A stretch of 64,000 bases of DNA, taken from contig MVZN01000009.1 in the NCBI GenBank assembly GCA_002069125.1, positions 1 to 64,000 on the forward strand. The letters are read 5' to 3'. The position numbers and the translations under genes were made by a program. The notes beneath the pieces are model-generated. The model ran no database searches, had not been told where the DNA came from, and saw only the letters and a list, made by a program, of their open reading frames with translations. This document shows positions 33,800-42,956 of this stretch, piece after piece. This DNA comes from Spirochaetes bacterium ADurb.BinA120. Lineage in GTDB: Bacteria; Spirochaetota; UBA4802; UBA5368. Numbering within the stretch: position 1 is the first letter of the stretch; each line of letters starts with the position of its first letter.

Positions 33800-34038
33800 G
33801 TGCCACCTCTTCTGGAGTATTTGTTTTAAAAATTAGCCCCGCCTGTCGTCGGCTTGAGCGTAACATATTATACTTTTTATAGATCATATCAGAGAATTTT
33901 GACTCGATCGAAGAAAAAAGAGGGTAATCCAATGGAAATACCCGTCTTTTTATTCCGTACAGGGAAAATCTATCGGAATGAGAGGGCAAGCCTCCCGTCT
34001 CGAAGGGTGCCCTGTGAACACCGTGAAGGAGGATGATG
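33800..34038. promoter_or_regulatory. Divergent promoter region between D-aminoacylase and msrAB
   Basis: 239 bp without a gene. On the minus strand a perfect TATAAT-type -10 lies at 33872-33867, about 70 bases before the deacylase ATG, with a poor -35. On the plus strand only AAGGAGG before msrAB is clear. Confidence 0.35.
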
Positions 34039-35103
34039 ATGGATACTTACTGGATTAACTATATAATGCTCGCGCTTGTGGTTCTCGTGGTCGGCATTTC
34101 GGCCGCTTCCCGTCGGGAGGAAGAGACTGCCATCTTCGCCGGTGGCTGCTTCTGGTGCATGGTCTCGCCGTTCGACCGAATGGAGGGCGTAAAAAAGGTC
34201 GTATCGGGCTATACGGGGGGAACGCTTGAAAACCCCTCGTATGAGGATGTGACCTCCGGAACGAGCGGGCATATGGAGGCGGTCCTAATTCGCTTCGACC
34301 CGTCCAGAATATCGTACGAAAAGCTATTGGAGATATTCTGGCGGCAGATAGACCCAACCGACGCCGGAGGACAGTTTGTAGACAGGGGCGCACAGTACAG
34401 GACGGCGATCTTTTACCTGGATGAAAAGCAGAAAGGCCTTGCCGAACAGTCGAAGGAGGAGCTTGCCCGTTCCGGAAGATTCGATCGGCCCATCGCGACC
34501 GGGATACTTCCCGCCGCGCGATTTTATCCCGCCGAGGACTATCACCAGGATTATTACAGGAAGAACGAGCGGCGATACGCCTATTACAGGCACTTTTCGG
34601 GAAGGGACCTCTTTATAAAAAAAACCTGGGGAGAGGGCGACCAAAAAGCCTCCGGCAACAAGGCGAAGTACGCACGCCCGAGCGAAGAGGAGATCAGGGG
34701 AAGGCTTACGCCTCTTCAGTATGACGTAGTAAGAAATAACGGCACGGAGCGTCCCTTTCAGAACGAGTACTGGGACGAGAAACGGGAGGGCATCTATGTG
34801 GACATCGTGAGCGGCGAGCCGCTTTTTAGCTCCAGGGACAAGTTCGATTCCGGAACCGGCTGGCCGAGCTTCACCGGGCCGCTGGCGGCCGAAAACATCG
34901 TGGAGCGCACGGACCGGTCCCTTTTCATGATTAGAACGGAGGTGCGGAGCCGCCACGGTGATTCGCACCTGGGCCACGTCTTCGACGATGGGCCCGCACC
35001 TGAGGGCCTGCGGTACTGCATGAATTCCGCCGCTCTCCGATTTATACCCCGGGAGGACCTCGAAAGGGAGGGCTACGGGGAATTCAGGGAGCTGTTCGAT
35101 TGA
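34039..35103 (+). CDS. msrAB: Membrane-anchored bifunctional methionine sulfoxide reductase MsrAB
   Basis: 354 aa. An N-terminal transmembrane anchor (about residues 7-22) precedes MsrA, with GGCFWCM holding nucleophile C37 and C40, then GHMEAV and YHQDYY. The MsrB half starts around 210 with [18 protein letters not shown], has SGTGWPSF and ends with [10 protein letters not shown] and the catalytic [10 protein letters not shown]. The zinc-binding CxxC pairs of many MsrB are absent, as in the PilB-type. The anchor implies repair of envelope proteins. Three ATGs run in tandem; 34039 is six bases from AAGGAGG. Confidence 0.92.
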   Translation: MDTYWINYIMLALVVLVVGISAASRREEETAIFAGGCFWCMVSPFDRMEGVKKVVSGYTGGTLENPSYEDVTSGTSGHMEAVLIRFDPSRISYEKLLEIFWRQIDPTDAGGQFVDRGAQYRTAIFYLDEKQKGLAEQSKEELARSGRFDRPIATGILPAARFYPAEDYHQDYYRKNERRYAYYRHFSGRDLFIKKTWGEGDQKASGNKAKYARPSEEEIRGRLTPLQYDVVRNNGTERPFQNEYWDEKREGIYVDIVSGEPLFSSRDKFDSGTGWPSFTGPLAAENIVERTDRSLFMIRTEVRSRHGDSHLGHVFDDGPAPEGLRYCMNSAALRFIPREDLEREGYGEFRELFD

Positions 35104-35136
35104 TAAAACGCCGCGCCTAAGCGCGGCGTTTTATCA
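35101..35136. terminator. Bidirectional terminator between msrAB and the helicase gene
   Basis: A perfect 16-bp stem (35101-35116 / 35121-35136) with a CTAA loop and a T4/A4 stretch on each outer arm. The msrAB stop codon lies within the stem. It serves both convergent genes. Confidence 0.8.
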
Positions 35137-35145
35137 GGACGGGCG

Positions 35146-36801
35146 TCAAGCTTTAATCTTGAAAAGGCCGACAAGCTTTCTAATGGCGCCCCCGAATCCC
35201 CTGCCGCCGGCCTTCTTTTTGGTCGAGGAGTCGCCAAGCATGAAGTCCTCGCCGTATTTCTGCCGGTAGTAGGCCAGGCGCTCCTCGGGGGTGGCGCTGG
35301 CCGGCAGGCGTCCGGGGAGGGCCCGGGAGTCTTCGGCCCTTCGCTTGTCGCGTTTATCACGCTGACGCCCGTTTCCGTTCCTCTGCGTCTCCTGCTTTCG
35401 CCGCGGCGATCCCTGGGCCGCCTGTGCGGGCCGCCTTTCCTGATTGGGCCTCTTTTCCGCGGCGGCCGGACGCTCCTGGCGATCGCGGGGCGGTTTTTTC
35501 GCCGCCGCGGACTTCCGGTCCGACGTGACGGCCGGACGCCTGTCTCCGCGCTCCTTTCTGTCGTCCCTCCGGCCTTTGCGCTCACCCCTGTTTCTGGCGC
35601 CTCGTTCGTCCCTGTCGTGCCGAACTCTGTCGGTGTCGCGGGGCGGCGGGCCGGCGTCCTTGATGTCCCTGGCAAGCAGGTCGTCGAATTCCCATTCCGT
35701 GGGGATCTTCATGCCGATGAACTTTTCTATCGCCTCGAGATTGAACACGAAGGTCTCGCAGGCCAGCGATATTGCCTTGCCGGATTTGCCAGCACGGGCC
35801 GTCCTGCCGATACGGTGGACGTAATTTTCGCAGTCATCGGGAAGATCGTAATTCACCACCATGTCGAGGTCCTCAATATGGAGGCCCCTCGCGGCCACGT
35901 CGGTGGCGACGAGCAGGGTGGTCCGCCCGGACTTGATATTTTCTATAATCTGGAGCCGTTTCTTCTGTGGGAGGTCGCCGCTTATATACTCGTTTGGAAA
36001 GCCGTTGACGGCGAGCCTGCGCGAGACTATCTCGGCCATCTTTTTGGTATTTGTAAAAATCAGCAGGCTTTTCGGCTCCTCGCGCCTGAGAAGGCCGAGG
36101 AGAAGGCTGAACTTTTCATCCCGGGCGACATGGTAGAGCTTCTGAGAGATGGTATCCACCGTGACGTGTTCGGGCTGGATCTCGATCTCGACAGGGTCGT
36201 TCATATATTCCCAGGCGAGCTGTTTTACCCGCTGGCTTAGCGTGGCCGAATACAGCATGGTGAGCCGTTCGGCCGGAGGCGGCATCTTTTTTACCATATA
36301 GCGGATGTCCGGTATGAATCCCATGTCGAACATCCTGTCCGCCTCGTCGATAACCAGAATGTCGAAGGCCTTTAGATCGAGCTTTCCGGACTTGTAGAAG
36401 TCGATGAGGCGTCCCGGGGTGCCAACGTAGACATTTAGATCGCTTTTTAGAAGTTTTTCCTGTTTTTCGTAACCAATACCGCCGAAGAAACTGCCGACCT
36501 TGAAACGGCAGTGCTTGCCCAGTTGTTTGGCCTCCTTTTCCACCTGAACGGCGAGTTCGCGAGTCGGCACTATGATGAGCGCCTTTTTATTCCTGTAGCG
36601 ATCGCCTGTCAGGAACAGGTGGAAGATGGTGATTAGAAAGGCCGCCGTTTTCCCAGTACCGGTCTGGGACTGGACGTAGACATCGGTACCGCGAAGGGTC
36701 TTGTCGAGCGTCTTTTCCTGGACGGGCGTGCAATCGTCAAACGCGGCGTCGTCGATCCCACGCAATACGTGGGGGTGAAGATTGAATTCTGCGAATTTCA
36801 T
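35146..36801 (-). CDS. DEAD-box RNA helicase
   Basis: 551 aa. Full set of helicase motifs: the Q motif with CTPVQEKTL, AQSQTGTGKT-type motif I (QSQTGTGKTAAF), PTRELAVQ, GTPGRLIDF, VIDEADRMFDMGF, YSATLS, LLIFTNTKK, ATDVAARGLHIEDLD and HRIGRTARAG. Residues about 385-551 form an Arg/Asp/Lys-rich disordered tail with a final basic helix, as in RhlE/RhlB-like proteins that bind RNA or ribosomes. AGAGGAACC precedes the ATG. Likely in ribosome assembly or mRNA turnover. Confidence 0.92.
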   Translation of the reverse strand: MKFAEFNLHPHVLRGIDDAAFDDCTPVQEKTLDKTLRGTDVYVQSQTGTGKTAAFLITIFHLFLTGDRYRNKKALIIVPTRELAVQVEKEAKQLGKHCRFKVGSFFGGIGYEKQEKLLKSDLNVYVGTPGRLIDFYKSGKLDLKAFDILVIDEADRMFDMGFIPDIRYMVKKMPPPAERLTMLYSATLSQRVKQLAWEYMNDPVEIEIQPEHVTVDTISQKLYHVARDEKFSLLLGLLRREEPKSLLIFTNTKKMAEIVSRRLAVNGFPNEYISGDLPQKKRLQIIENIKSGRTTLLVATDVAARGLHIEDLDMVVNYDLPDDCENYVHRIGRTARAGKSGKAISLACETFVFNLEAIEKFIGMKIPTEWEFDDLLARDIKDAGPPPRDTDRVRHDRDERGARNRGERKGRRDDRKERGDRRPAVTSDRKSAAAKKPPRDRQERPAAAEKRPNQERRPAQAAQGSPRRKQETQRNGNGRQRDKRDKRRAEDSRALPGRLPASATPEERLAYYRQKYGEDFMLGDSSTKKKAGGRGFGGAIRKLVGLFKIKA

Positions 36802-36887
36802 CGGTTCCTCTGTAGGTCAATGCGGGGGGATCCCGTCAGGCTGTATATCTTTTAACACAGTACCGGTAAATGCCCAATGCGCATAAA

Positions 36888-36916
36888 TTGTCAACATTTT
36901 TCGACATTATTATATC
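36888..36916 (+). promoter_or_regulatory. Putative promoter of the MBL-hotdog operon
   Basis: TTGTCA (36888-36893), 17 bp, TATATC (36911-36916). On the other strand the same bases read TTGACA, so the two divergent units may have overlapping -35 elements; no good minus-strand -10 was seen. Confidence 0.5.
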
Positions 36917-37026
36917 CTCAAAGAGGGGAGTCGTCAATTTTTGTTCCAATATTACTTGCCAATATGCCGGTTCCGGTATAGGCCGGTTGGAATTTGGCTC
37001 CGCCCGGGACGGCGGATCGAATCGCC

Positions 37027-38136
37027 ATGAACGAGCTCTTGTCAGACATATACGTCATAAAGGAGCGGGGGGCCTTCGGCGCCTTCAAGCCCGAGATCAA
37101 CATCTACGTGCTGGCCGGGCCCGACGGCCTTGTTTTCGACGCCGGTTATGGCAACCGGAGCGCCGTCCGGCATCTTATGCGGGAGCTTGGGGCCATCGGG
37201 GACAGGTTCCGTTCTAAAGGCAGGCCCTTCGCGGTGCGGAGGGTGCTCATCAGCCACGCCCACCCCGATCATTTCCCCGGGCTCATCCCCCTTCGCGCCG
37301 AACTCGGCCTTAAGATCATGATCCCCGCCCGCTCCGCCGAAGTGATCCGGTCCGCCAAGGATTTCTACGGATCGATGGACGCGGAGGAAGAGGATGAATT
37401 CCTCCTGCGGCGGAGGAGGGCGGGGGGGATGCGCAGCGCGGTCAGGAGAATGCTGATGCGCCATTTCTACCGGCGGCTTTACGGGCTCCATTTCTTGCCC
37501 GATCCGGATGAACTGCTCCCGGATACGGCCGAGCTCGATATCAACGGGGAGAGATGGAGCGTCTTTTCATCCCCCGGACACGCCTTCGACCACATATCGC
37601 TTTACAGCCCCGCGCGCGGGGTGCTCTTTGCGGGAGACAATGTTCTCAGATCGATCACCACCTGGCTCGGCCCCCCCAACTCCGATCTCGAGGCGTATAT
37701 CGACTCTCTCGAGCGCATGCTCGATCTACCTAAACTCGAGGTGGTCCTGCCGGCCCATGGCAGTCCGGTGACGAACCCCCGGGAGCGAATTCGTGAGATT
37801 ATCGACTTCAGGTGGAAGCGCACCATGCAGGTATACGAGGCGCTGGAGGCGCGCGACGGAGGCGCCACCATGGACGAAGTCGTAAGGGCGCTGTATGCCG
37901 GGGAGGGGCGTTTCAAACATGAGATGGCGCGCGGATGGGTGGCGCTTACGCTCCGGTTCCTGGAATCCAGGGGCGTTGCGGAAAGGAGCGAAACGAAACG
38001 AGAGATACGGTTTCATGCCGTGGCTGGCGCTTCGGAGAGGGACATCCACGGCCACCTGGGGAAACCCGTTGGCGCGGCGGGTGGAAAAACCGATTCCACC
38101 TCGCGCGCCGGGAAAAATGGGAGAAAAATATCGTGA
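37027..38136 (+). CDS. MBL-fold metallohydrolase
   Basis: 369 aa. Metallo-beta-lactamase fold with the metal-binding motif SHAHPDHFPG (about residues 78-87), then SSPGHAFDHISLY, LFAGDN and PAHGSPVTNP. A helical C-terminal region (about 255-340) resembles the winged-helix end of LACTB2-like hydrolases and is followed by a low-complexity tail. The substrate is not determinable; relatives act on esters, thioesters or RNA. The start at 37027 removes a short N-terminal stretch that lacks fold features. It overlaps the next gene by four bases (GTGA). Confidence 0.8.
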   Translation: MNELLSDIYVIKERGAFGAFKPEINIYVLAGPDGLVFDAGYGNRSAVRHLMRELGAIGDRFRSKGRPFAVRRVLISHAHPDHFPGLIPLRAELGLKIMIPARSAEVIRSAKDFYGSMDAEEEDEFLLRRRRAGGMRSAVRRMLMRHFYRRLYGLHFLPDPDELLPDTAELDINGERWSVFSSPGHAFDHISLYSPARGVLFAGDNVLRSITTWLGPPNSDLEAYIDSLERMLDLPKLEVVLPAHGSPVTNPRERIREIIDFRWKRTMQVYEALEARDGGATMDEVVRALYAGEGRFKHEMARGWVALTLRFLESRGVAERSETKREIRFHAVAGASERDIHGHLGKPVGAAGGKTDSTSRAGKNGRKIS

Positions 38137-39113
38137 GCGGCGGCCCGCAAAGACGCCACGTGGATTGTTATTTCTGTGGTCCCGGGGGCTTCCTGTTCTC
38201 CGACTGGGAGCGTACCGGGGACGGGGTGCGCACAAGGATGAAAATCGAGCGCCGGCATGAGGGGTGGCCCGGCATACCTCATGGAGGCGTCGGCATGACC
38301 TCGATCATCGAGCTGGCGGATTTCGCCGACCCGTCACTGTTCGACCAGGAGTGGCGCGCCGACTTCCGGTTTGGGGGCGACCGCCTGGGGGTTGGCGATG
38401 AGGTCACGGCGGAGATTGCAGGGGATGAGGGCCTGTGGGACGGCTCGATATACAGGCCGGGCGGAGACCACCCTTATCTGCGCGCATCGCTGCGCAAGGT
38501 GACGGGCGGCATAGCCCGGGCCGAGCGTGAAATGATGGAGGCGCTGCTCGCCGAGCCGGTAAAAACCGAGAGCTCGTTTACCATCCCGGTTTTTTCCGAC
38601 AGGATAATTTTCCGAGAGCGCTTTCAGTCGCTGCACACGCGGAGGGTGTTCGAGTTCAGGGAAACCAGGACGGGGCGCATATATACGGAATGCCTGCACG
38701 AGGGGGAAAGCGGATCGATGCAGTGCACGGAGATGAACACGATTTCGCAAAGCCGCGTACATCCCGGAGCGATAATCGCGATCATGGACGAAACGCTTGC
38801 ATGGGCCGGATTTCTGACGGTCTGGCAGGGAGGGGTTACAGTAGACCTTTCGGTGCATTTCGCCGGCCCGGTTTTTCTCGATGACCGGATCTTCTCCGTT
38901 GGGTTTTGTTCGGGTGTAAAGGGGAGGCACCGAAGAAAGATCGTCTCGTGCGGCGGCGGCGTATTTGCGGTGCGCGGCAGCCGGTTCGTTCCAATCGTTA
39001 CGGTCAGCGGGCGCTGGCTGACGGACCCGGAGTACAAGGAGAAGATGCTCGGATATATAGTGCCCGAGGCGCTCTCTCTCATCACCGAGGTGCATCGCAA
39101 GCTCAACCCTTGA
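38133..39113 (+). CDS. Tandem hotdog-fold thioesterase-like protein
   Basis: 326 aa, two hotdog units. The first starts with the PaaI/THEM4-like CYFCGPGGFLFSDW and has GIPHGGVGMTSIIELAD, where the helix after HGG normally carries a catalytic acid. The second (from about residue 190) has RVHPGAIIAIMDETLAWAG and VDLSVHFAGPVFLDDRI, a near-canonical 4HBT/PaaI active site with D/E present. The start is taken as GTG 38133, overlapping the MBL stop. It is probably an acyl-CoA or acyl-protein thioesterase working with the coupled hydrolase; this is inference from position and fold. Confidence 0.7.
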   Translation: MSGGPQRRHVDCYFCGPGGFLFSDWERTGDGVRTRMKIERRHEGWPGIPHGGVGMTSIIELADFADPSLFDQEWRADFRFGGDRLGVGDEVTAEIAGDEGLWDGSIYRPGGDHPYLRASLRKVTGGIARAEREMMEALLAEPVKTESSFTIPVFSDRIIFRERFQSLHTRRVFEFRETRTGRIYTECLHEGESGSMQCTEMNTISQSRVHPGAIIAIMDETLAWAGFLTVWQGGVTVDLSVHFAGPVFLDDRIFSVGFCSGVKGRHRRKIVSCGGGVFAVRGSRFVPIVTVSGRWLTDPEYKEKMLGYIVPEALSLITEVHRKLNP

Positions 39114-39116
39114 GGC

Positions 39117-40388
39117 TCAGACGTCGCCTTCCGAGCGCCGCTTTTCCTTTTTCCATCGGGCCTTGTCGAGCTTTGTCCAGCTCTCCACCACGTGACGCGA
39201 GAGTTCGCGTTCCGGATCCCCCTTCGTCCGTTTTTTGCCCGCCTTGCCCGGCCTGTGGCGGTTCCTGGCGGCATATTCCTCGATCTCCTTGCGCGTGAGC
39301 TGTGCCTCCGAGGCGAGGAATTCGCGGGGCTCCCCGGCTTTACCGGAGTCCGCCAGGGCCCCGGCAAGGGAAAGGAGCCTGCGCCGGTTGACCAGTCCGT
39401 CGAGGAGCTTTGGCGGGATCCAGGAGGTCCCCATGGCGGCTCCGGCGATGGCCCCGCACAGGGCGCCAAGCGGCCCGGTCGAGCCGCCGGCTTCGGCCGC
39501 CGCGTAAAGCGGCTCCGCCGGCGAAGCCGCTCCCGCACCGCACAACACGAGCGCGTACGGCGGCACGGCAAGAGGGTGGTTGACGGTCGCCCTGCTTACG
39601 GGGCTTTTCACGAGGCGGTTGACGGCCTCACAAATGGCCCGCTCCGCGTCCTCTCGAACGGAGAGGCGCGCAAGCCGCTCAAAAAGCCCCTGGAAGTCCA
39701 TCGTGGCGCGCAGAAGGCTTTCGGGATTTATGCCGGCCGCGAAGACAAGGCCGGAGCGGGAGTCGATCGCCCGGCGGGCCCTCTCGCCGGCGGCAATGGC
39801 CATTTCGAAAAGCCGGGCATGTGCCGGCATGCCGGGCCCGACCGCAAGAGCCTCAAGCAGAGATCCGAAGATCAGGGCCGCGGCAAGGGAGTGAACCTCT
39901 CGATTGAGGGCGAGCTCCATCCCGGGCCCTTCGGAAAGAGGAGATGCGCCGTATCCCGACACGGCCCGGGCCGCCGCGGCGATGACCGCGGTTCGCGCGC
40001 AACTGAATGACGGCGACGCTTCCGGGCCTCGAACGCGTTTCTCGATGAGGTTTCGCTCGGCGGGGCCGGGGTGGCGGAAAGCTCCATAGAGGTTACCCTC
40101 CACCGGCGGGTTGTCCTCGAGCGAACGGAGGAACCGGTCCATGTCCGGCCCTCCATCCTCCCGCGCGGATATAAGGATCAGCATGATCGTCTGCGAGATG
40201 GATGTGTAGAGGGCGGGCTTTTTCCAGCGATCGAGCCTGCCCTTGAGAGCCGGTGCCGGATCCAGGTACTCCCTTACCCTGCCGAAGATCGAGCGGATAT
40301 GGCCGGGACCAAGCCCGTCCAGCGGGCTGCAGAGCGCGTCGCCTATCGCGGCGCCTATAATAATGCCCCTTTTTCTGTCCGGTTTCAT
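39117..40388 (-). CDS. ADP-ribosylglycohydrolase-fold protein, active site degenerate
   Basis: 423 aa. The fold is that of DraG-like ADP-ribosylglycohydrolases: N-terminal GIIIGAAIGDALCSPLDGL, and C-terminal GGSTGPLGALCGAIAGAAMGTSWIPP. In active members the second block reads G-G-D-T-D-T and an earlier block reads T-D-D-T. Here they read GGSTGP and YTSISQT, so the acidic metal ligands are missing. The last 90 residues are a Lys/Arg-rich tail. It may be a binding protein without hydrolase activity. It converges on the hotdog gene with a 3-bp gap. Confidence 0.7.
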   Translation of the reverse strand: MKPDRKRGIIIGAAIGDALCSPLDGLGPGHIRSIFGRVREYLDPAPALKGRLDRWKKPALYTSISQTIMLILISAREDGGPDMDRFLRSLEDNPPVEGNLYGAFRHPGPAERNLIEKRVRGPEASPSFSCARTAVIAAAARAVSGYGASPLSEGPGMELALNREVHSLAAALIFGSLLEALAVGPGMPAHARLFEMAIAAGERARRAIDSRSGLVFAAGINPESLLRATMDFQGLFERLARLSVREDAERAICEAVNRLVKSPVSRATVNHPLAVPPYALVLCGAGAASPAEPLYAAAEAGGSTGPLGALCGAIAGAAMGTSWIPPKLLDGLVNRRRLLSLAGALADSGKAGEPREFLASEAQLTRKEIEEYAARNRHRPGKAGKKRTKGDPERELSRHVVESWTKLDKARWKKEKRRSEGDV

Positions 40389-40594
40389 CCTAATTGCGCC
40401 ATTTCGGGGTAATCACGGCATACTCGCGCCGTTTTGCGGTAATGTCAATACGAAGCGGAAAAAAACGGCCAAGGCGTTTGGAAAAAGCGCGGAGGGCTTT
40501 TTAAGGCAATCGTAGTTGCATTTTTATGAATAACGATAGTATTATTCATTGTCCGGGACGGGCGTCCGACCGGGTATTTCAAGGGGGGATTCCG
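40389..40594. promoter_or_regulatory. Intergenic region upstream of the FecR lipoprotein gene
   Basis: A possible promoter is TTGCAT (40516-40521), 18 bp, TATTAT (40540-40545). It overlaps an 8-bp inverted repeat (40526-40533 / 40542-40549). AAGGGGGGA precedes the ATG at 40595. Confidence 0.35.
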
Positions 40595-41677
40595 ATGAAA
40601 AAAACCATTGTTGCATGTTGTGTAATTGCGGCATCGCTGTGGGCGGGCTGCGGAAAAGCCTATGATGAATACGCGACCATAATGTTTTTCATTGGCAACG
40701 TGACAAAAAACAACGCGTCGATAGAGATCGGCGAGGCGGTCAAGGAGAACGATCGGCTGGTCACCGGGGGACAATCCTCGTGCGATATTAAAATCGGGGA
40801 ATCAATAATACGGATCAAGGAGAACTCCACCGTGCTCATTTCCCAGCTCATGAAGAAGGGCGCAATGGAAAATACGGCGCTCGGTCTGGACGTGGGCAAG
40901 ATGCTGTGCAAGCCGAAAAAGCTCATGAAAGACGAGAGCTTTCTCGTCAAGACGCCGACTGCGGTCGCCGGGGTGCGAGGCACAAGGTTTACCGTCGAGG
41001 CCGACACCATGAAGACCACCAGGATCAAGGTTTTTGATGGGAAGGTCAAGGTAATAAAGAGGGTGGACAGGCTGGAGGGGGCCTTCGATAAAATAATGGA
41101 GGAAGCCGCGGCTGTCGAGGAGAAAGAAAAGGTCATAGTCACCGAGAATGACGTTAAAAAGGCGGAGAAAAAGGTTGAAGACGCCCTCGCCAAGGAGGGG
41201 GCGGCCGGACTCGAGGTCGCGGTGGTAAAGATCGTTGAGCAGGTAAAGGACGATGTGATCGTTTCGCGGAAGGAGGTGCAAACCTTCAAGGTGGAGGACT
41301 TCAAGGAAGAGAAGAGCGAACTGATCGCGGTCGAGGAGCGTCCCAGGGAGGTGATCAGGCAGATCGCCGCGATAGTAAAGCTGGAAAAGGAGAAGCCCAA
41401 GCCGGACGGACGCCTCCTCGTTACGAGATATGATGTGTATTTTATCAAGAACGGAAGCGTTCTCTGGGAGGGGAAGGTAATAAATCCTCCGATACGCAGG
41501 GATGACCGGATTTACATCGCCTCCGGCGATTACGTCTATTGCGCGTCCGCAGAGGGGCCGGTCCTATGGCGGAAGAACATCGAAAACGACGGAAAGCTCG
41601 AGATCCGTGACGATAGGCTGGTCGTTCACGCGCGCACTGGAGTGAAGTCGCTCGATCTGGATACGGGGCAGGAGTAA
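40595..41677 (+). CDS. FecR-domain lipoprotein
   Basis: 360 aa. Signal peptide ending in SLWAGC (cysteine 19). A FecR domain covers about residues 30-140, with NGxVxxxxxG-like spacing, ENSTVLIS, and the family signature KTPTAVAGVRGTRFTVE. A long charged coiled-coil-like stretch (about 150-260, rich in Glu/Lys/Val) follows. The C-terminus has two PQQ-like beta-propeller strands (GSVLWEGKV and GPVLWRKN). Unlike FecR proper it has no anti-sigma or membrane helix, so it is probably an outer-envelope structural or sensory lipoprotein. Confidence 0.78.
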   Translation: MKKTIVACCVIAASLWAGCGKAYDEYATIMFFIGNVTKNNASIEIGEAVKENDRLVTGGQSSCDIKIGESIIRIKENSTVLISQLMKKGAMENTALGLDVGKMLCKPKKLMKDESFLVKTPTAVAGVRGTRFTVEADTMKTTRIKVFDGKVKVIKRVDRLEGAFDKIMEEAAAVEEKEKVIVTENDVKKAEKKVEDALAKEGAAGLEVAVVKIVEQVKDDVIVSRKEVQTFKVEDFKEEKSELIAVEERPREVIRQIAAIVKLEKEKPKPDGRLLVTRYDVYFIKNGSVLWEGKVINPPIRRDDRIYIASGDYVYCASAEGPVLWRKNIENDGKLEIRDDRLVVHARTGVKSLDLDTGQE

Positions 41678-41701
41678 AGCCAAAGCGCAATTCCAATATT
41701 A

Positions 41702-41730
41702 GGGCGCGGCGCCTGTGCCGCGCCCTTGTT
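41702..41730 (+). terminator. Probable terminator of the FecR lipoprotein gene
   Basis: A 9-bp GC stem (41702-41710 / 41717-41725) with a 6-base loop, followed by TTGTT. It lies 24 bases after the stop codon. Confidence 0.6.
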
Positions 41731-41967
41731 CCAAGGGCGGCCGCGGATCAGTCGTCATTCAATTTTAAAGAAAATTGGCGGCGAAATTCACTCTATTCAC
41801 GATATTATTGTTGCCATTTGCCCACCGCGTTTTATAGCTTGCTTCGATGTTGTTTTGGATGCTTTATTATCCGGATTATTATATTTTAACGCAATTCCAC
41901 GAAAGGCCCGGCGGATGGTTCATTGACATGCCCGGGCTTATGCTGGATTTGCGCGGAAGGAGGGGGC

Positions 41968-42717
41968 TTGAAGGCGAAAAACAACTTAACGGTCCTGGCG
42001 ATGGCGCTTGCGATAAGCTCTGGGGCCTTCGTCGATGTCGGGGCGCAGGGCGTCAGAAAGCCGCTTCAACATAATATTGTTAGCGGTAAATACATACACA
42101 ACGATCTTGTCACCATATCCAGCATCAAACATCTGCCCATACCGGCCACAAACGAAGATTACGCGATTTTTCAATCGATCGGCAGGGTAAGCAATGTGAT
42201 CGTCGGCAGATTCAAGGCCGGGACAAGGCAGATTGTACTCATTACCGACAGGGACGCGGACGGCAAGGTGGATTTCGCCTGCGTATGGAATGTGGACAGC
42301 GGCTCTGTCGACATTACGCCGAAACCCGACACGGTCTATGCTGACGCGCAGTTCCGGCAGATGAAAGAGGATATCGTCAATGGGAAGAGCGGCCTGGTCA
42401 GCCCAAATCCCGAAGGTGCCGGCTACTTGCAGGTGCTCACCGAAAAGCCGTCGAACATCGTCAAAATGCGCAACGGTTTCCGTGTTTCCGGATTCGACCC
42501 GGACGTCGCGGGCCTGGAAAGGGTGAATTATTTCTTTTCAGACAACGGTGTGCATGGAGCGGATCTGGCGTTCGAGGTGAAATACAACAATATGGGACAG
42601 GTCCGAGTAAGTCCCATCATTACCGTTTGGGTGTATTGCAAGAACTCCTATGATCCTTTCGTCCTCGAAACCGTTAAAAAGCTGAACGCCGAAACCGCGA
42701 GTCGATACTTCAAATAA
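41968..42717 (+). CDS. Exported hypothetical protein
   Basis: 249 aa, not recognised. The start is taken as TTG 41968 because GGAAGGAGG lies upstream and a Sec signal peptide begins there (LKAKNNLTVLAMALAISSG, cleavage near VGAQG). An in-frame upstream start would add a Cys-rich stretch that looks non-coding. The mature protein has a calcium-loop-like DRDADGKVDF, also seen in EF-hand or dockerin-like loops, and ends KKLNAETASRYF. No homologous family can be named. It is followed by an 18-bp inverted repeat. Confidence 0.6.
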   Translation: MKAKNNLTVLAMALAISSGAFVDVGAQGVRKPLQHNIVSGKYIHNDLVTISSIKHLPIPATNEDYAIFQSIGRVSNVIVGRFKAGTRQIVLITDRDADGKVDFACVWNVDSGSVDITPKPDTVYADAQFRQMKEDIVNGKSGLVSPNPEGAGYLQVLTEKPSNIVKMRNGFRVSGFDPDVAGLERVNYFFSDNGVHGADLAFEVKYNNMGQVRVSPIITVWVYCKNSYDPFVLETVKKLNAETASRYFK

Positions 42718-42719
42718 TG

Positions 42720-42765
42720 AATATGTCCTATATTCAGAACACATGTACTGAATATAGGACATATT
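42720..42765. repeat. Perfect 18-bp inverted repeat after the 41968 gene
   Basis: Arms 42720-42737 and 42748-42765, with a 10-base spacer, three bases after the stop codon. It is AT-rich and lacks a T-run, so it may be a 3' mRNA structure, a weak terminator or a protein-binding site. Confidence 0.75.
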
Positions 42766-42930
42766 TCTCCGATTTCCGATTTATCTTATCCAAAATGCCC
42801 CCCGCTATTGTACAGCACCTTTATAAATCGGCACACTTCATCTGTACATTCCGCTATAATTTATAATTAAAAAACCATTTAAAGTCTTTTTTTTGCGTGA
42901 AAAAAGGGATTATTTTGTCGAATCCTCTTG

Positions 42931-42947
42931 CTGGCATGATATGTGCT
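42931..42947 (+). promoter_or_regulatory. Sigma54-like promoter element
   Basis: CTGGCATGATATGTGCT has the GG-N10-GC spacing of -24/-12 promoters; it differs from TGGCAC-N5-TTGCW at one base in each box. Transcription would start near 42957 and meet a terminator about 90 bases later. Confidence 0.4.
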
Positions 42948-42956
42948 TATTAATAA

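Noticed and set aside
40513-40526. TAGTTGCATTTTTA shared with the dispersed repeats
   Set aside because: Only 14 bases match. The palindrome core and other blocks are absent, so chance is likely.
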